Source: Alphaproteobacteria bacterium (lineage in GTDB: Bacteria; Pseudomonadota; Alphaproteobacteria; UBA2966; CAIVPW01). Taken from it: a stretch of DNA of 64,000 nucleotides. Each line of letters opens with the position of its first letter. The first letter of the stretch is position 1. The stretch spans positions 62,001 through 126,000 of the forward strand of contig CANKGV010000002.1 of assembly GCA_947481575.1 (NCBI GenBank), read 5' to 3'. The notes beneath the pieces were generated by a model. That model saw nothing but the letters and a program-made list of their open reading frames with translations, did no database searches and was not told where the DNA came from. A program made the position numbers and the translations under genes. Positions 20,615 through 28,774 of this stretch are shown piece after piece.

Positions 20615-21838
20615 GTGTCCTCCGCACCACCCCAGGCCAATCCGGGACCGCTCGCCCACCGGCCGATCCAGCTCTACCTGGGCGGCCGGGCGTTTGCCGA
20701 GTTCTCGTACCAGATGGCAACGGTCGCGCTCGGCTGGCAGGTCTATGCCCTCACCGGCAGCGCGTTCGCCCTCGGCATGGTTGGGTTGATCCAGTTCCTG
20801 CCCACGGCGTTGCTGGTGTTCGTGGCCGGGCAGGTCGCCGACCGCTACGACCGGCGGCGCATCCTGTGGGTATGTCACGCACTGGCCGCCGCCGCCGCCG
20901 GGTTCCTCGCCTGGGGCAGCATAGGCGGCTGGCTCACGGTGCCGATGATCTTCGGCGTGGTGGCGGTGCTGGGCACCATCTCCGCGTTCAAGAGTCCCGC
21001 CACGGCGGCGCTCCTGCCGGGGATCGCCCCCGCCGGGATGTTGCAGCGCACTACGGCGCTGTCGTCCGGCGTGTTTCAGCTTGCCAGCATCACCGGCCCG
21101 GCGCTGGGCGGCGTCGGCTATGCCATCTCGCCGGGAGTGCCCTACGCCGCGATGGCGGTGTTGTCAGTCCTGGCCGCAATCCTGTTTGCCGCCGTGCAAC
21201 TGGACCGGCCCCCGCCGCGGCGCGAGCCGGCGACCGTGGCGGGGTTGTTCGCCGGCGTTGGCTTTGTGCGCAGCAACCCGGCGATCCTCGGCACGATTTC
21301 ATTGGATCTGTTCGCCGTGTTGTTGGGCGGAGCCACGGCTCTGCTGCCGATCTATGCCGCCGACATTCTGCACACCGGCCCGTGGGGCTTGGGCGTCCTG
21401 CGCGCGGCGCCCGCCGTGGGCGCACTGATGATGACCGCGGTGCTCGCGCGCTTCACGCTCAAGCGGAAGGTCGGCATCCGCATGTTCCAGGCGGTGATCG
21501 TGTTCGGCGTGGCGACCGTCGCCTTCGGGCTTTCCACCTCGATCTTGTTCTCGGTTGCCGCGCTCGTCATCATGGGCGCGGCAGATATGGTGAGCGTGGT
21601 CATCCGCACCTCGCTCGTGCAGTTGGCTACGCCCGATGCCATGCGGGGGCGGGTGGGCGCGGTGAACTACCTCTTCATCAACGCCTCGAACCAGCTCGGC
21701 GAGTTTGAAAGCGGCATTGCCGCCGCGCTGGTCGGCGCCATGCCGGCGGCGGTCTTGGGCGGCATCGGCACCATCGCCGTCGCCCTGCTGTGGATGAAGC
21801 TGTTCCCGGCGTTGCGCAACGTCGATCATCTGGAATAG
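20615..21838 (+). CDS. MFS transporter, EntS/DHA3-like
   Basis: 407 residues if begun at GTG 20615; earlier in-frame codons fall inside the tRNA and are rejected. About twelve hydrophobic segments are visible. The loop 2-3 signature is AGQVADRYDRRRILWVCH, and the opening helix QLYLGGRAFAEFSYQMATVALGWQVYALTGSAFALGMVG is typical of the MFS_3 / enterobactin-exporter-like group. Substrate unknown; export of a small molecule is the usual role. It begins only 21 nt after the tRNA, so both may be on one transcript. Inner membrane. Confidence 0.88.
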   Translation: MSSAPPQANPGPLAHRPIQLYLGGRAFAEFSYQMATVALGWQVYALTGSAFALGMVGLIQFLPTALLVFVAGQVADRYDRRRILWVCHALAAAAAGFLAWGSIGGWLTVPMIFGVVAVLGTISAFKSPATAALLPGIAPAGMLQRTTALSSGVFQLASITGPALGGVGYAISPGVPYAAMAVLSVLAAILFAAVQLDRPPPRREPATVAGLFAGVGFVRSNPAILGTISLDLFAVLLGGATALLPIYAADILHTGPWGLGVLRAAPAVGALMMTAVLARFTLKRKVGIRMFQAVIVFGVATVAFGLSTSILFSVAALVIMGAADMVSVVIRTSLVQLATPDAMRGRVGAVNYLFINASNQLGEFESGIAAALVGAMPAAVLGGIGTIAVALLWMKLFPALRNVDHLE

Positions 21839-21863
21839 GACCGGCGTCGGCCGGAAGCGGACC

Positions 21864-22409
21864 ATGCGGACACCGCCAGCTGCACCCGGCATCATCGAGC
21901 TCAACGTCCAGAGCGTCTCGCAGCTGTTCAACTCGCTCGATCCCGCTCCGTTCCACGAGCGCGACCTGGACCGCGACGCCGAAGAGTTCATCGTCAGCTG
22001 GGCGCGTGAGTTCCCACGCAAGGCGCCGATCCGGGTGGTTATTCACATGCCCGTGGCCGAGGCCAATGCCGCGCAGCCGGATGGGATCGCCAAGGCGTTC
22101 AAGACCTACTTCGGCCTGCGCGCGGTGATGGCGGAGCGCGAACGCCGTGAACTGATGCGGTTGGGCCGCATCTATCTGTTGATCGGCCTACCGGTGCTGG
22201 CGGCGTGTCTCGCCCTCAGCCAACTCGCCGACAACGTCGTGCGCGGCCCGGCCATGCTCAAGGTGATCGAAGAAAGCCTGATCATTGTGGGCTGGGTGGT
22301 GAACTGGAAGACCATCGAGACCTTCCTGTACGACTGGCAACCGATCGCGCGCCGCCGCGACCTCTACCGCCGCCTTGAAGCTGCCGAGGTGCGGGTCGAT
22401 GGCCACTAG
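21864..22409 (+). CDS. Conserved hypothetical membrane protein
   Basis: 181 residues. The N-terminal half is soluble (IIELNVQSVSQLFNSLDPAPFHERDLDRDAEEFIVSWAREF, a pattern I associate with an uncharacterised but widespread family). Two hydrophobic segments follow (IYLLIGLPVLAACLALSQLA about 115-135; VIEESLIIVGWVVNWKTIETFLYDW about 145-168), ending in a basic tail. It starts 25 nt after the MFS gene, probably in one operon with it and the next gene. Function unknown. Confidence 0.78.
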   Translation: MRTPPAAPGIIELNVQSVSQLFNSLDPAPFHERDLDRDAEEFIVSWAREFPRKAPIRVVIHMPVAEANAAQPDGIAKAFKTYFGLRAVMAERERRELMRLGRIYLLIGLPVLAACLALSQLADNVVRGPAMLKVIEESLIIVGWVVNWKTIETFLYDWQPIARRRDLYRRLEAAEVRVDGH

Positions 22410-22427
22410 CGGCCGGGCCTAGGCCAA

Positions 22428-23600
22428 GTGCGTCACCCGGTCCGCACCGCATCGCTTGTTCTGCTGGCTGTGGGCGTCGTCTATGGCGGGCTGCTGTTGC
22501 TCGAAGTCTTGCTGTGGTCGGCGTGGAGCGCGCCGCCCGGGGCCGATCGCCGTTCCCTTTGGCAGGTCGTCGACGAATTGCGCGGGCAGGGGGATGACGC
22601 GCTCGCCTATCTGAGCCCCTTCACCGACGCCGAACTCGGCCAGGGCTTCCAGGCTCCGGATGGCACCACGTTGCCGATCCTGACCGGTCCCGCGTTTGCC
22701 GTGACCGTCACCTGCAACGAATTCGGCGCTTGGGGCGGCTACACGGCGGACCGGTATGGCTTCAACAACCCCGACGGCGCTTGGGACACGGCGCGCCGGC
22801 CGTTGGTCGTGCTCGGCGGCGATGCCGCTGCGGGCTACTGCGGCATGCCCGGCACCGATGCGGGCACCGGGCTGCGCGGCACCTACCGCTCGGTGGTGAA
22901 CCTTGGCCAAGGCGGCGCACCGGCGATCGGGCAACTCGCCATCCTCAAAGAGTTCGCGCTGGCGTTGCGCCCATGCCTGGTCGTGTGGCTGGTGGCTGAA
23001 GACGAGCCGCTCGTGTTGCCAGATGACGTGCCGCCGGTGTTGCTCGGCTACCTCCAACCCCGGTTCCGGCTCGACGTGATGCGCAACGCCGAGGACAAGG
23101 ACACGCAATACCGCCTCGTGCATGAGATGCGCTACGCGGCCGGCGAACCAACGGCCGCGACCGACAATCTCACGCTCGATGCGTCGCTGTTCCGCCTGCC
23201 GCGGGCGCGCCTCTACCTTTCCGGTCCGGGCCGGGCTCTGGTGGGGCCGCGGGTCGTACCCGGCCCCGGCAGTGCGGAAGCCGAATTCTTCGCCGAGGTG
23301 TTGCAGGAGGGCGTGGATGCGCTGCGCTCCCTCAGCGCCGAGACGCTGGTCGTGTACCTGCCGGCATTCGCCAGCGCGGTGACCGGCGTGCCGACGGCCG
23401 AACACGCCGTGGCCTGGAATGCCGCGGTAGATGCGGGCGCCGATTGGCTCGATCTCACACCCCAGTTCGCTACCGATCCGGAGGTGCGGGACCTGTTTGC
23501 GGCGTCGCGCCCCAATCGCTACAGCGAGGCAGGCTACCAACGGGTGGCTGGCGCCATCGCAGACTACTTGGGCACCGCAACCTCCTGTGCGTTGCGCTAG
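22428..23600 (+). CDS. Membrane-anchored SGNH-hydrolase-like protein lacking the catalytic Ser and His
   Basis: 390 residues from GTG 22428. One N-terminal transmembrane helix (TASLVLLAVGVVYGGLLLLEVLLW) anchors a periplasmic or extracytoplasmic domain. DRYGFNNPDGAW...VVLGGDAAAGYCG...VVNLGQGGAPAIGQLAILKEF and the final NRYSEAGYQRVAGAIADYL follow the layout of SGNH esterases found beside polysaccharide genes. Where those have GDS and a C-terminal His (HYNxxGY), this protein has GDA (Ala133) and Arg364, so it is probably not an active hydrolase. Alternatively, the alignment is misleading and it belongs to another fold. Confidence 0.68.
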   Translation: MRHPVRTASLVLLAVGVVYGGLLLLEVLLWSAWSAPPGADRRSLWQVVDELRGQGDDALAYLSPFTDAELGQGFQAPDGTTLPILTGPAFAVTVTCNEFGAWGGYTADRYGFNNPDGAWDTARRPLVVLGGDAAAGYCGMPGTDAGTGLRGTYRSVVNLGQGGAPAIGQLAILKEFALALRPCLVVWLVAEDEPLVLPDDVPPVLLGYLQPRFRLDVMRNAEDKDTQYRLVHEMRYAAGEPTAATDNLTLDASLFRLPRARLYLSGPGRALVGPRVVPGPGSAEAEFFAEVLQEGVDALRSLSAETLVVYLPAFASAVTGVPTAEHAVAWNAAVDAGADWLDLTPQFATDPEVRDLFAASRPNRYSEAGYQRVAGAIADYLGTATSCALR

Positions 23601-23680
23601 CGCGGTTTGTTTCGCGGTCCGTAGACGGTGGTATGATTGGGGGCATCCGGCGGGGGGCCGGGTTCCTTGGAGGCTAGAGC

Positions 23681-24097
23681 ATGCCCGTCTGGACCGTCGA
23701 CTATGTTGGCGTTCTCATTGCGGCCGTCGCCGCGATGATTATCGGCTTCGTCTGGTACCTGCCGGCGATCGCGGGCCGGACGTGGAGCGCCGCCACCGGC
23801 ATCACGGCCGAAAAGATGAAGGCCAACATGGGGATATCGACCCTGGTGGCCGGCTTCGTCATGGTGCTGCTGCAGGCGACGGTGTTGTCGGCGGCGATCA
23901 CTTGGTCCGGCGCCAACGGGATCGGCGAAGGTGTCGTGGTCGGTCTGATTGTCTGGCTGGGCCTGATCGTAACCACGGCCGGGATGAATGTGCTCTACGA
24001 AGCGCGGCCCGCATCGCTGTATTGGGTGTATGGCGGCAACAGCCTGGTCACCTTCGCGGTGATGGCTGCAATTCTATCTTGGTGGGGCGCGCGCTAG
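23681..24097 (+). CDS. DUF1761 family membrane protein
   Basis: 138 residues with four hydrophobic segments. The opening YVGVLIAAVAAMIIGFVWYLPAIAGRTWSAATGIT, followed by EKMKANMG and a second GFVMVLLQATVLSAAI helix, matches the DUF1761 pattern (a WY-P at the end of helix 1). A good GGAGG lies 8 nt upstream. Function of the family is unknown. It is convergent with the TPM gene, with only 4 nt between stops. A possible -10 TATGAT is seen at 23632-23637 with a weak -35. Confidence 0.85.
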   Translation: MPVWTVDYVGVLIAAVAAMIIGFVWYLPAIAGRTWSAATGITAEKMKANMGISTLVAGFVMVLLQATVLSAAITWSGANGIGEGVVVGLIVWLGLIVTTAGMNVLYEARPASLYWVYGGNSLVTFAVMAAILSWWGAR

Positions 24098-24101
24098 CGC
24101 C

Positions 24102-24725
24102 TCACAGTTCCTGCACGCGGTCGGACAGCTCGTTGCGCTGATCCGGCCGGGCGGGGAAGTGCGGCGCAAGAATTGCCGCACAGCCTTCGATGGCGCCGAC
24201 CAGCGCCTCGGCGAAGCGGCCCTGCCGAGCGCCCGCGATAAACCGAGTCGTCACCTCGCCCCACGCGGCGTCGGTGACGTGGGCCGCGACCGCCCGGTCG
24301 GCGATGATCTCTACGTAGCGTTCGGCGACCGAAACGAACAGCAGCACGCCGCCGTGGTCTTCGGTGCGGCCGCTCACTCGCGTCGCGAACTGGACGCGCG
24401 CCGCCTCGCTCGCCGCGGCTCGCTTCACGCCCGCGGGCACCAGCAGGGTGTGGATTGCCGGCAGATGAAGCGCCAGTCCGAATAGGACGGCGCCCACGCC
24501 CTCGACGGCGAGCCACGTCCGTGCCGTCAGGCTAGGTTCAACGACGGCCGCGACCACTCCGGCAGCGAGTGCCGCGACCGCGGTCCACAGCAATGGATAC
24601 AGGCGGTAGTCGCCGCTGGCCGGTGCGACCACGACGGCGAACTCCGCGCTGGTACGGCGCTCCGCGGCAACGATGGCGTGCTCAACTGCCGTGCGCTCCG
24701 TATCGGTCAGGCGTGCGGGCGCCAT
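24102..24725 (-). CDS. TPM-domain membrane protein
   Basis: 207 residues. The N-terminal half (LTDTERTAVEHAIVAAERRTSAEFAVVVAPASGDY) and C-terminal half (GGVLLFVSVAERYVEIIADRAVAAHV, GRFAEALVGAIEGCAAIL) form a split TPM domain with two hydrophobic segments inserted between them. It is the short companion commonly found after YgcG-type TPM proteins. Start ATG 24725 overlaps the upstream stop (TAATG). Third gene of a lemA-TPM-TPM operon; the set is thought to act at the cell envelope, mechanism unknown. Confidence 0.87.
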   Translation of the reverse strand: MAPARLTDTERTAVEHAIVAAERRTSAEFAVVVAPASGDYRLYPLLWTAVAALAAGVVAAVVEPSLTARTWLAVEGVGAVLFGLALHLPAIHTLLVPAGVKRAAASEAARVQFATRVSGRTEDHGGVLLFVSVAERYVEIIADRAVAAHVTDAAWGEVTTRFIAGARQGRFAEALVGAIEGCAAILAPHFPARPDQRNELSDRVQEL

Positions 24726-25456
24726 TACCAGTGCCCCGATGCGCCGCCGCCACCGAACGAGCCGCCGCCGCCGCCAAAGCTAGGTCCGCCGCGGTTACGG
24801 TGGCCGCCGGCACTGCTCAGCAGCATCAACGGCAGGAACATGCCGCCACGCCCGCGCGACCGCAGCATCACGAGCACGATGAAGATCGCCAGGAACACGA
24901 ACGGCGCGATGTTGCCCAGCGGGTCCGCCGGCGGGACGGTCACGGTGGGGCCAGGGGCGCCGTTCCAGCCGAGGATGCGCAGCAGCGCCGCGGTGCCGTC
25001 GCTGATGCCGCGCTCGTAGTCGTTGAGGCGGAACGCGGGCAGGATCGCCTGCTCGATGATCGCGCGGCTGACGGCGTCGGTCAGTTCGCCTTCCAGGCCG
25101 TAGCCGACCTCGATGCGGACCGCGCGCTCCACGGGGGCAACGATCAGCAGGGCGCCGGTGTTCTTGTCGCGCTCGCCGATGCCCCAGGTCCGACCGAGCT
25201 GGTAGCCGAAGTCCTCGATCGGCGTGCCTTGCAGGCTCGGCACGGTGACGACCACCACTTGGCGGCGGGTCGCGGCTTCGAAGCCTTCGAGCCAGCCGGT
25301 GATGCGGGTGGTTGCGGCCGGCGACAACAGGTGCGCGTCGTCGACGACGCGGCCGGTGAGCTTCGGGAACGTCGGCGCCGCGACCGCAACGGCGATGGCG
25401 ACGACGGCCACCGCCGCCCCGCTCAGGGCGGCGCGGACCCAGCGCAGGCGCAGCAT
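24725..25456 (-). CDS. YgcG-type TPM-domain protein
   Basis: 243 residues: signal peptide (AALSGAAVAVVAIAVAVAAP), a TPM domain (LTGRVVDDAHLLSPAATTRITGWLEGFEAATRRQVVVVTVPSLQGTPIEDFG... RAVRIEVGYGLEGELTDAVSRAIIEQ), one transmembrane helix (IAPFVFLAIFIVLVML) and a Gly/Ser-rich end (GGGGGSFGGGGASGHW), the classic layout. Its start overlaps the lemA stop (TGATG). Exported domain, membrane-anchored. Confidence 0.92.
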   Translation of the reverse strand: MLRLRWVRAALSGAAVAVVAIAVAVAAPTFPKLTGRVVDDAHLLSPAATTRITGWLEGFEAATRRQVVVVTVPSLQGTPIEDFGYQLGRTWGIGERDKNTGALLIVAPVERAVRIEVGYGLEGELTDAVSRAIIEQAILPAFRLNDYERGISDGTAALLRILGWNGAPGPTVTVPPADPLGNIAPFVFLAIFIVLVMLRSRGRGGMFLPLMLLSSAGGHRNRGGPSFGGGGGSFGGGGASGHW

Positions 25457-26058
25457 CAGAACTGGACCTTAGGCGCCTCTTGGGCTTGGGCGGAGATCGT
25501 GAACGTCTCCATTACCTTGGCGTCCGGGTAGAACAGCCCGGCGATCCAGCGGCCCGGAATGGTGCGCAGTTCCGTGTTGTAAACCTGCACCGCGGCGATG
25601 TAGTCGCGGCGCGCGACGGTGATGCGGTTCTCGGTGCCCTCCAGCTGCGACTGCAGCGACAGGAAGCCCTGGTTGGACTTCAGGTCCGGATACTGCTCGG
25701 TCACGACCAGCAAGCGCGCGAGGGCGCTGCCGAGGTTCGCCTGGTTCGCCTGGAACTGCTTGAAGGCCTCGGGATTGGTCAGGATATCGGCCGGGATCTG
25801 CATCTGCGTCGCCTTGGCGCGCGCCTCGACCACCGCGGTGAGGGTGGTTTGTTCCTGCTTGGCGTAGCCGCGCACGGTTTCCACCAAGTTCGGGATCAGA
25901 TCGGCGCGCCGCTGGTACTGGTTCAGCACCTCGCTCCATGCCGCCTTCGCGGACTCATCGTAGCGCGGCACGTTGTTCACGCCGCAGGCGCTGAGGGTCA
26001 GGGTGGCGACGGCCAGCAGCGCCAGTACGCGCGCGCGCAGGATAGTGGTGCCGATCAT
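25456..26058 (-). CDS. lemA: LemA family lipoprotein
   Basis: 200 residues from ATG 26058, chosen because of the strong AAGGAGG 8-9 nt upstream and because it places a lipoprotein signal at the N-terminus (lipobox LSACG). The body is the long helical LemA fold: WSEVLNQYQRRADLIPNLVETVRGYAKQEQTTLTAVVEARAKA..., ending YNTELRTIPGRWIAG. First gene of the lemA-TPM-TPM operon. LemA proteins are envelope-associated; no biochemical activity is established. Confidence 0.94.
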   Translation of the reverse strand: MIGTTILRARVLALLAVATLTLSACGVNNVPRYDESAKAAWSEVLNQYQRRADLIPNLVETVRGYAKQEQTTLTAVVEARAKATQMQIPADILTNPEAFKQFQANQANLGSALARLLVVTEQYPDLKSNQGFLSLQSQLEGTENRITVARRDYIAAVQVYNTELRTIPGRWIAGLFYPDAKVMETFTISAQAQEAPKVQF

Positions 26059-26127
26059 TGCAGACGCCTCCTTGGCGGCAGTTCGAGTTCCGTGCAAATG
26101 GGCACGCTGAGGCAACCAATCAACGGG

Positions 26128-27975
26128 TCAGGCGGCCTCCAATTGAAAGACTTCCGTGGTGCCGGCCCGGCCGCGCAGGACGTGTGGCCCTAGGCTGCGC
26201 ATGGCGAACGCGGCGCCGAGCCCCTCGGCGGTGGCGTCCGAGAACAACACCGTGCATTCGTCGGCGTCGGAGTCCTTCAGTTCCCGGATGTCCTTGGCCA
26301 GCGACTCCAGGCGCGAGGCGGCGTTCACGGTGTCGCCCACCACGGTGTAGTTCACGCGGCTCTTGGAGCCGATGTTGCCGACCACCACCGGGCCGGTGTG
26401 CAGGCCGACGCGGACGAACAGCGGTTCTTCCCCGGCGTCGCGGCGGCGTTGGTTGTCCGCTTTGACGGCGGCGGCGATGGCGCGGCCGGCCCGCAGCGCG
26501 CGGGCGGCGTGATCGGGGACGGCTTCCGGGGCGCCCCAGAAGGCCATAACGGAATCGCCGATGAACTTGTCGACGGTGCCGCCTTCGGCCTCGATGCACG
26601 CGGAGACCACTTCGAAGTGGCGGTTGAGCATCGTCGCAATGTCCGGCGCGGACAGGCGCTGGGACAAGGTGCTGAAGCCGCGGATGTCGGTGAACATCAC
26701 GGTCAGCGTGCGTTCCTGGCTGCGGGTCACCTCGCGGGCGTGGCTCATCAAGCGCAGCACCAGCGACTTCGGCACGTAGGTTTCGAACCAGCGCAGGCCC
26801 GCGGTCATCTGGTTGAAGGCGTCGGCGGCTTCGGCGAATTCGGTGATACGGCTATCGGCCTGTTCGGGTACGGCGGCCACATCTAGGCGGGCGAGCTTGC
26901 GGGCCACGGCACTCATGGCGGCGATCCGGGCCGCAAACGCGCGGCCCATCAGCAGCGCGGCGAGGGCGGCGGCGGCGAGGATCGCGATGCCGATGCCGGC
27001 GGTGGTGCGCAGATCGGCGAGCGGGCGATTCACATCCGCCGCGGCAAAGGTCAGGCCAAGCTGCCACGGCGCGCGAGTGTAGCCGGCAAGTTCGCGGAGC
27101 ATGACCACCTGATCGCCGACGGTGACGCTGCTGAAGCCGCGCGAGCGGTCCATGCCGGGGTCGATGGCGGATGGGGCGGCGCCGCGCAGGCCGGCGAGGG
27201 CGGGGTCGCCGAACGATTGCGTAACGGGGAGGGGCACGGCCTGGCCCTGGACCATTAAGGCGACATCCAGCAAGTGCGGATGCGCCAACACGTTTTCGGT
27301 GTCGTACAAGAGGAAGGCGTGCTCGTTATCCTGCTGCTCCAGCTTGGTCAGGAACTCGACTAGGCTGCCGAGCTGCACCACCACGAAAAGCGCACCCGCG
27401 TACTTGCCGCCCGCGGTGACCGGCGCTTCCAGGGTGAGGGCGGGTTGTGCCGCGCTTTCGACCCACAGGGGCGGCAGCCATTCGGCGGCGGCCATTGTTG
27501 CGGCATGAGCAACGGCGGTGGCCATGCCTTCGTGGGTATCGGTGCCCGCCATGCCAGCTTGGCTGACCAGCGCTTGGCCGGCGGCGACGATCTCGTCTTG
27601 CGTAGTGTCGCCGCGGCCGACATGGGTGACGCCGATGTCGGTGGTGATCAGCACGATCGCCGAGGCCTGCGGGATGGCGCTGAGAGCGCCGCGAAAGGCG
27701 GCATGGACCGATGCCGCATCGTTCGGGTCCAGTGCGCCTTCGGAGAACATTTCGAGGAGGCCGTTCGCGGCGCGTTGCACCGGATCGAGTTGCCCGCGCA
27801 CTTGGGATTCGAGCAGTTCCAGCCCGTTCTCGGCGCGGTCGCGCAATAGATCGAGGGTGCTGGAACTGGCGGACGCGTAGCTGAGCCACAGCACGCTGCC
27901 AACGGCGGCGACGACGAGGAGCGAGAGGCCGCCGACTAGGGCTGCGGCGACCGGGATGCGGAAGCGGGGGGTCAT
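26128..27975 (-). CDS. Class III adenylate/guanylate cyclase with extracytoplasmic sensor
   Basis: 615 residues from ATG 27975 (ATGA overlap with the upstream stop). Order: transmembrane helix (~8-30), a large periplasmic sensor of about 280 residues (dCACHE-like; AFLLYDTENVLAHPHLL, SSVTVGDQVVMLRELAGY), a second transmembrane helix (TTAGIGIAILAAAALAALLMG), a HAMP-like linker, then the cyclase domain. In the cyclase domain are the metal-binding aspartates in TDIRGFSTLS and GDSVMAFWGAP, and VGLHTGPVVVGNIGSKSRVNYTVVGDTVNAASRL. It should make cAMP (or cGMP) in response to an external signal. A 69-nt gap separates it from lemA. Confidence 0.93.
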   Translation of the reverse strand: MTPRFRIPVAAALVGGLSLLVVAAVGSVLWLSYASASSSTLDLLRDRAENGLELLESQVRGQLDPVQRAANGLLEMFSEGALDPNDAASVHAAFRGALSAIPQASAIVLITTDIGVTHVGRGDTTQDEIVAAGQALVSQAGMAGTDTHEGMATAVAHAATMAAAEWLPPLWVESAAQPALTLEAPVTAGGKYAGALFVVVQLGSLVEFLTKLEQQDNEHAFLLYDTENVLAHPHLLDVALMVQGQAVPLPVTQSFGDPALAGLRGAAPSAIDPGMDRSRGFSSVTVGDQVVMLRELAGYTRAPWQLGLTFAAADVNRPLADLRTTAGIGIAILAAAALAALLMGRAFAARIAAMSAVARKLARLDVAAVPEQADSRITEFAEAADAFNQMTAGLRWFETYVPKSLVLRLMSHAREVTRSQERTLTVMFTDIRGFSTLSQRLSAPDIATMLNRHFEVVSACIEAEGGTVDKFIGDSVMAFWGAPEAVPDHAARALRAGRAIAAAVKADNQRRRDAGEEPLFVRVGLHTGPVVVGNIGSKSRVNYTVVGDTVNAASRLESLAKDIRELKDSDADECTVLFSDATAEGLGAAFAMRSLGPHVLRGRAGTTEVFQLEAA

Positions 27976-28754
27976 GGTGCGGCGGGTGGCTCTTGCTGCA
28001 GCGGCAGGCCGCCCAGGTAGCGGAACAGGGCCGCAGCGCGGTTGATATAGGAGTTGGTGCCGATCCGCACGACCGGGTTCCACGGGCCGCCGACGCGGGT
28101 GAGCGAGTAGTAGCGCCACACGTCGCTGCCGGGGGCATCGCGCTCGAACAGATAGACGAACTGGTACTGACCGGGATCGAACAGCGGCACGAACATCCAG
28201 CGCACCTTGGCCGCGTTGGTGAGTGTCACCAGCAGCCGGTCGGGCCCGCGCTCGCGCACTTCGAGGCGGTAGACCAGGGCGCCCGCCGGGGTTTCCTCGT
28301 TCTGGAAGAAGAACAACTCGTTGCCGGGGACCAGCTCGGCGACGGTGAAGTCGGCGCGCTTGGACTTTGGATTGGCGGTGCTGAGGGCGTAGGCCTCGGT
28401 GATCAGCGGCCGCCACGCGGTGTGCATGACCGACCAGTAGCTGATGCCGGGATAGTGCGATACCGGCGCAAACCGGCCGAGAATCGCATCGGTGCCGCCA
28501 GCCTCAGGAAACCGCCCCGCGGCGGCGACCAGGACGTTGTAGGCAGGGGCCGCTTCCCAGCCGATGCAGGCGCCGGGCTGCCAGCCCGATAGGTCGCCGC
28601 CATACCAGATGGCGATGGCGGGGGGAGCGCCGACGGCGGACGGAGCGGGTTCGGCGGTGGCCCCCGGGCACGGCACGACGGGGCCCTCGGCCTGGGCGCC
28701 GAGGGGCGCCAAGGCGAGACCGAACGCGAGCAGGGCGGCGTTCACGGAGCGCAT
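27972..28754 (-). CDS. Exported protein of unknown function, coupled to the cyclase
   Basis: 260 residues: signal peptide (MRSVNAALLAFGLALAPLGAQA), then a soluble domain with WYGGDLSGWQPGACIGW, ISYWSVMHTAWRPLITEAYALST, LVYRLEVRERGPDRLLVTLTNAAKVRWMFVPLFDPG, likely beta-rich. I recall an uncharacterised DUF with this shape (DUF6675-like), not certain. It overlaps the cyclase by 4 nt (ATGA); being exported and coupled to a cyclase with a periplasmic sensor, it could supply or modulate that sensor's input (inference). Confidence 0.75.
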   Translation of the reverse strand: MRSVNAALLAFGLALAPLGAQAEGPVVPCPGATAEPAPSAVGAPPAIAIWYGGDLSGWQPGACIGWEAAPAYNVLVAAAGRFPEAGGTDAILGRFAPVSHYPGISYWSVMHTAWRPLITEAYALSTANPKSKRADFTVAELVPGNELFFFQNEETPAGALVYRLEVRERGPDRLLVTLTNAAKVRWMFVPLFDPGQYQFVYLFERDAPGSDVWRYYSLTRVGGPWNPVVRIGTNSYINRAAALFRYLGGLPLQQEPPAAP

Positions 28755-28774
28755 GGTTCGGCTACAATACTCCT

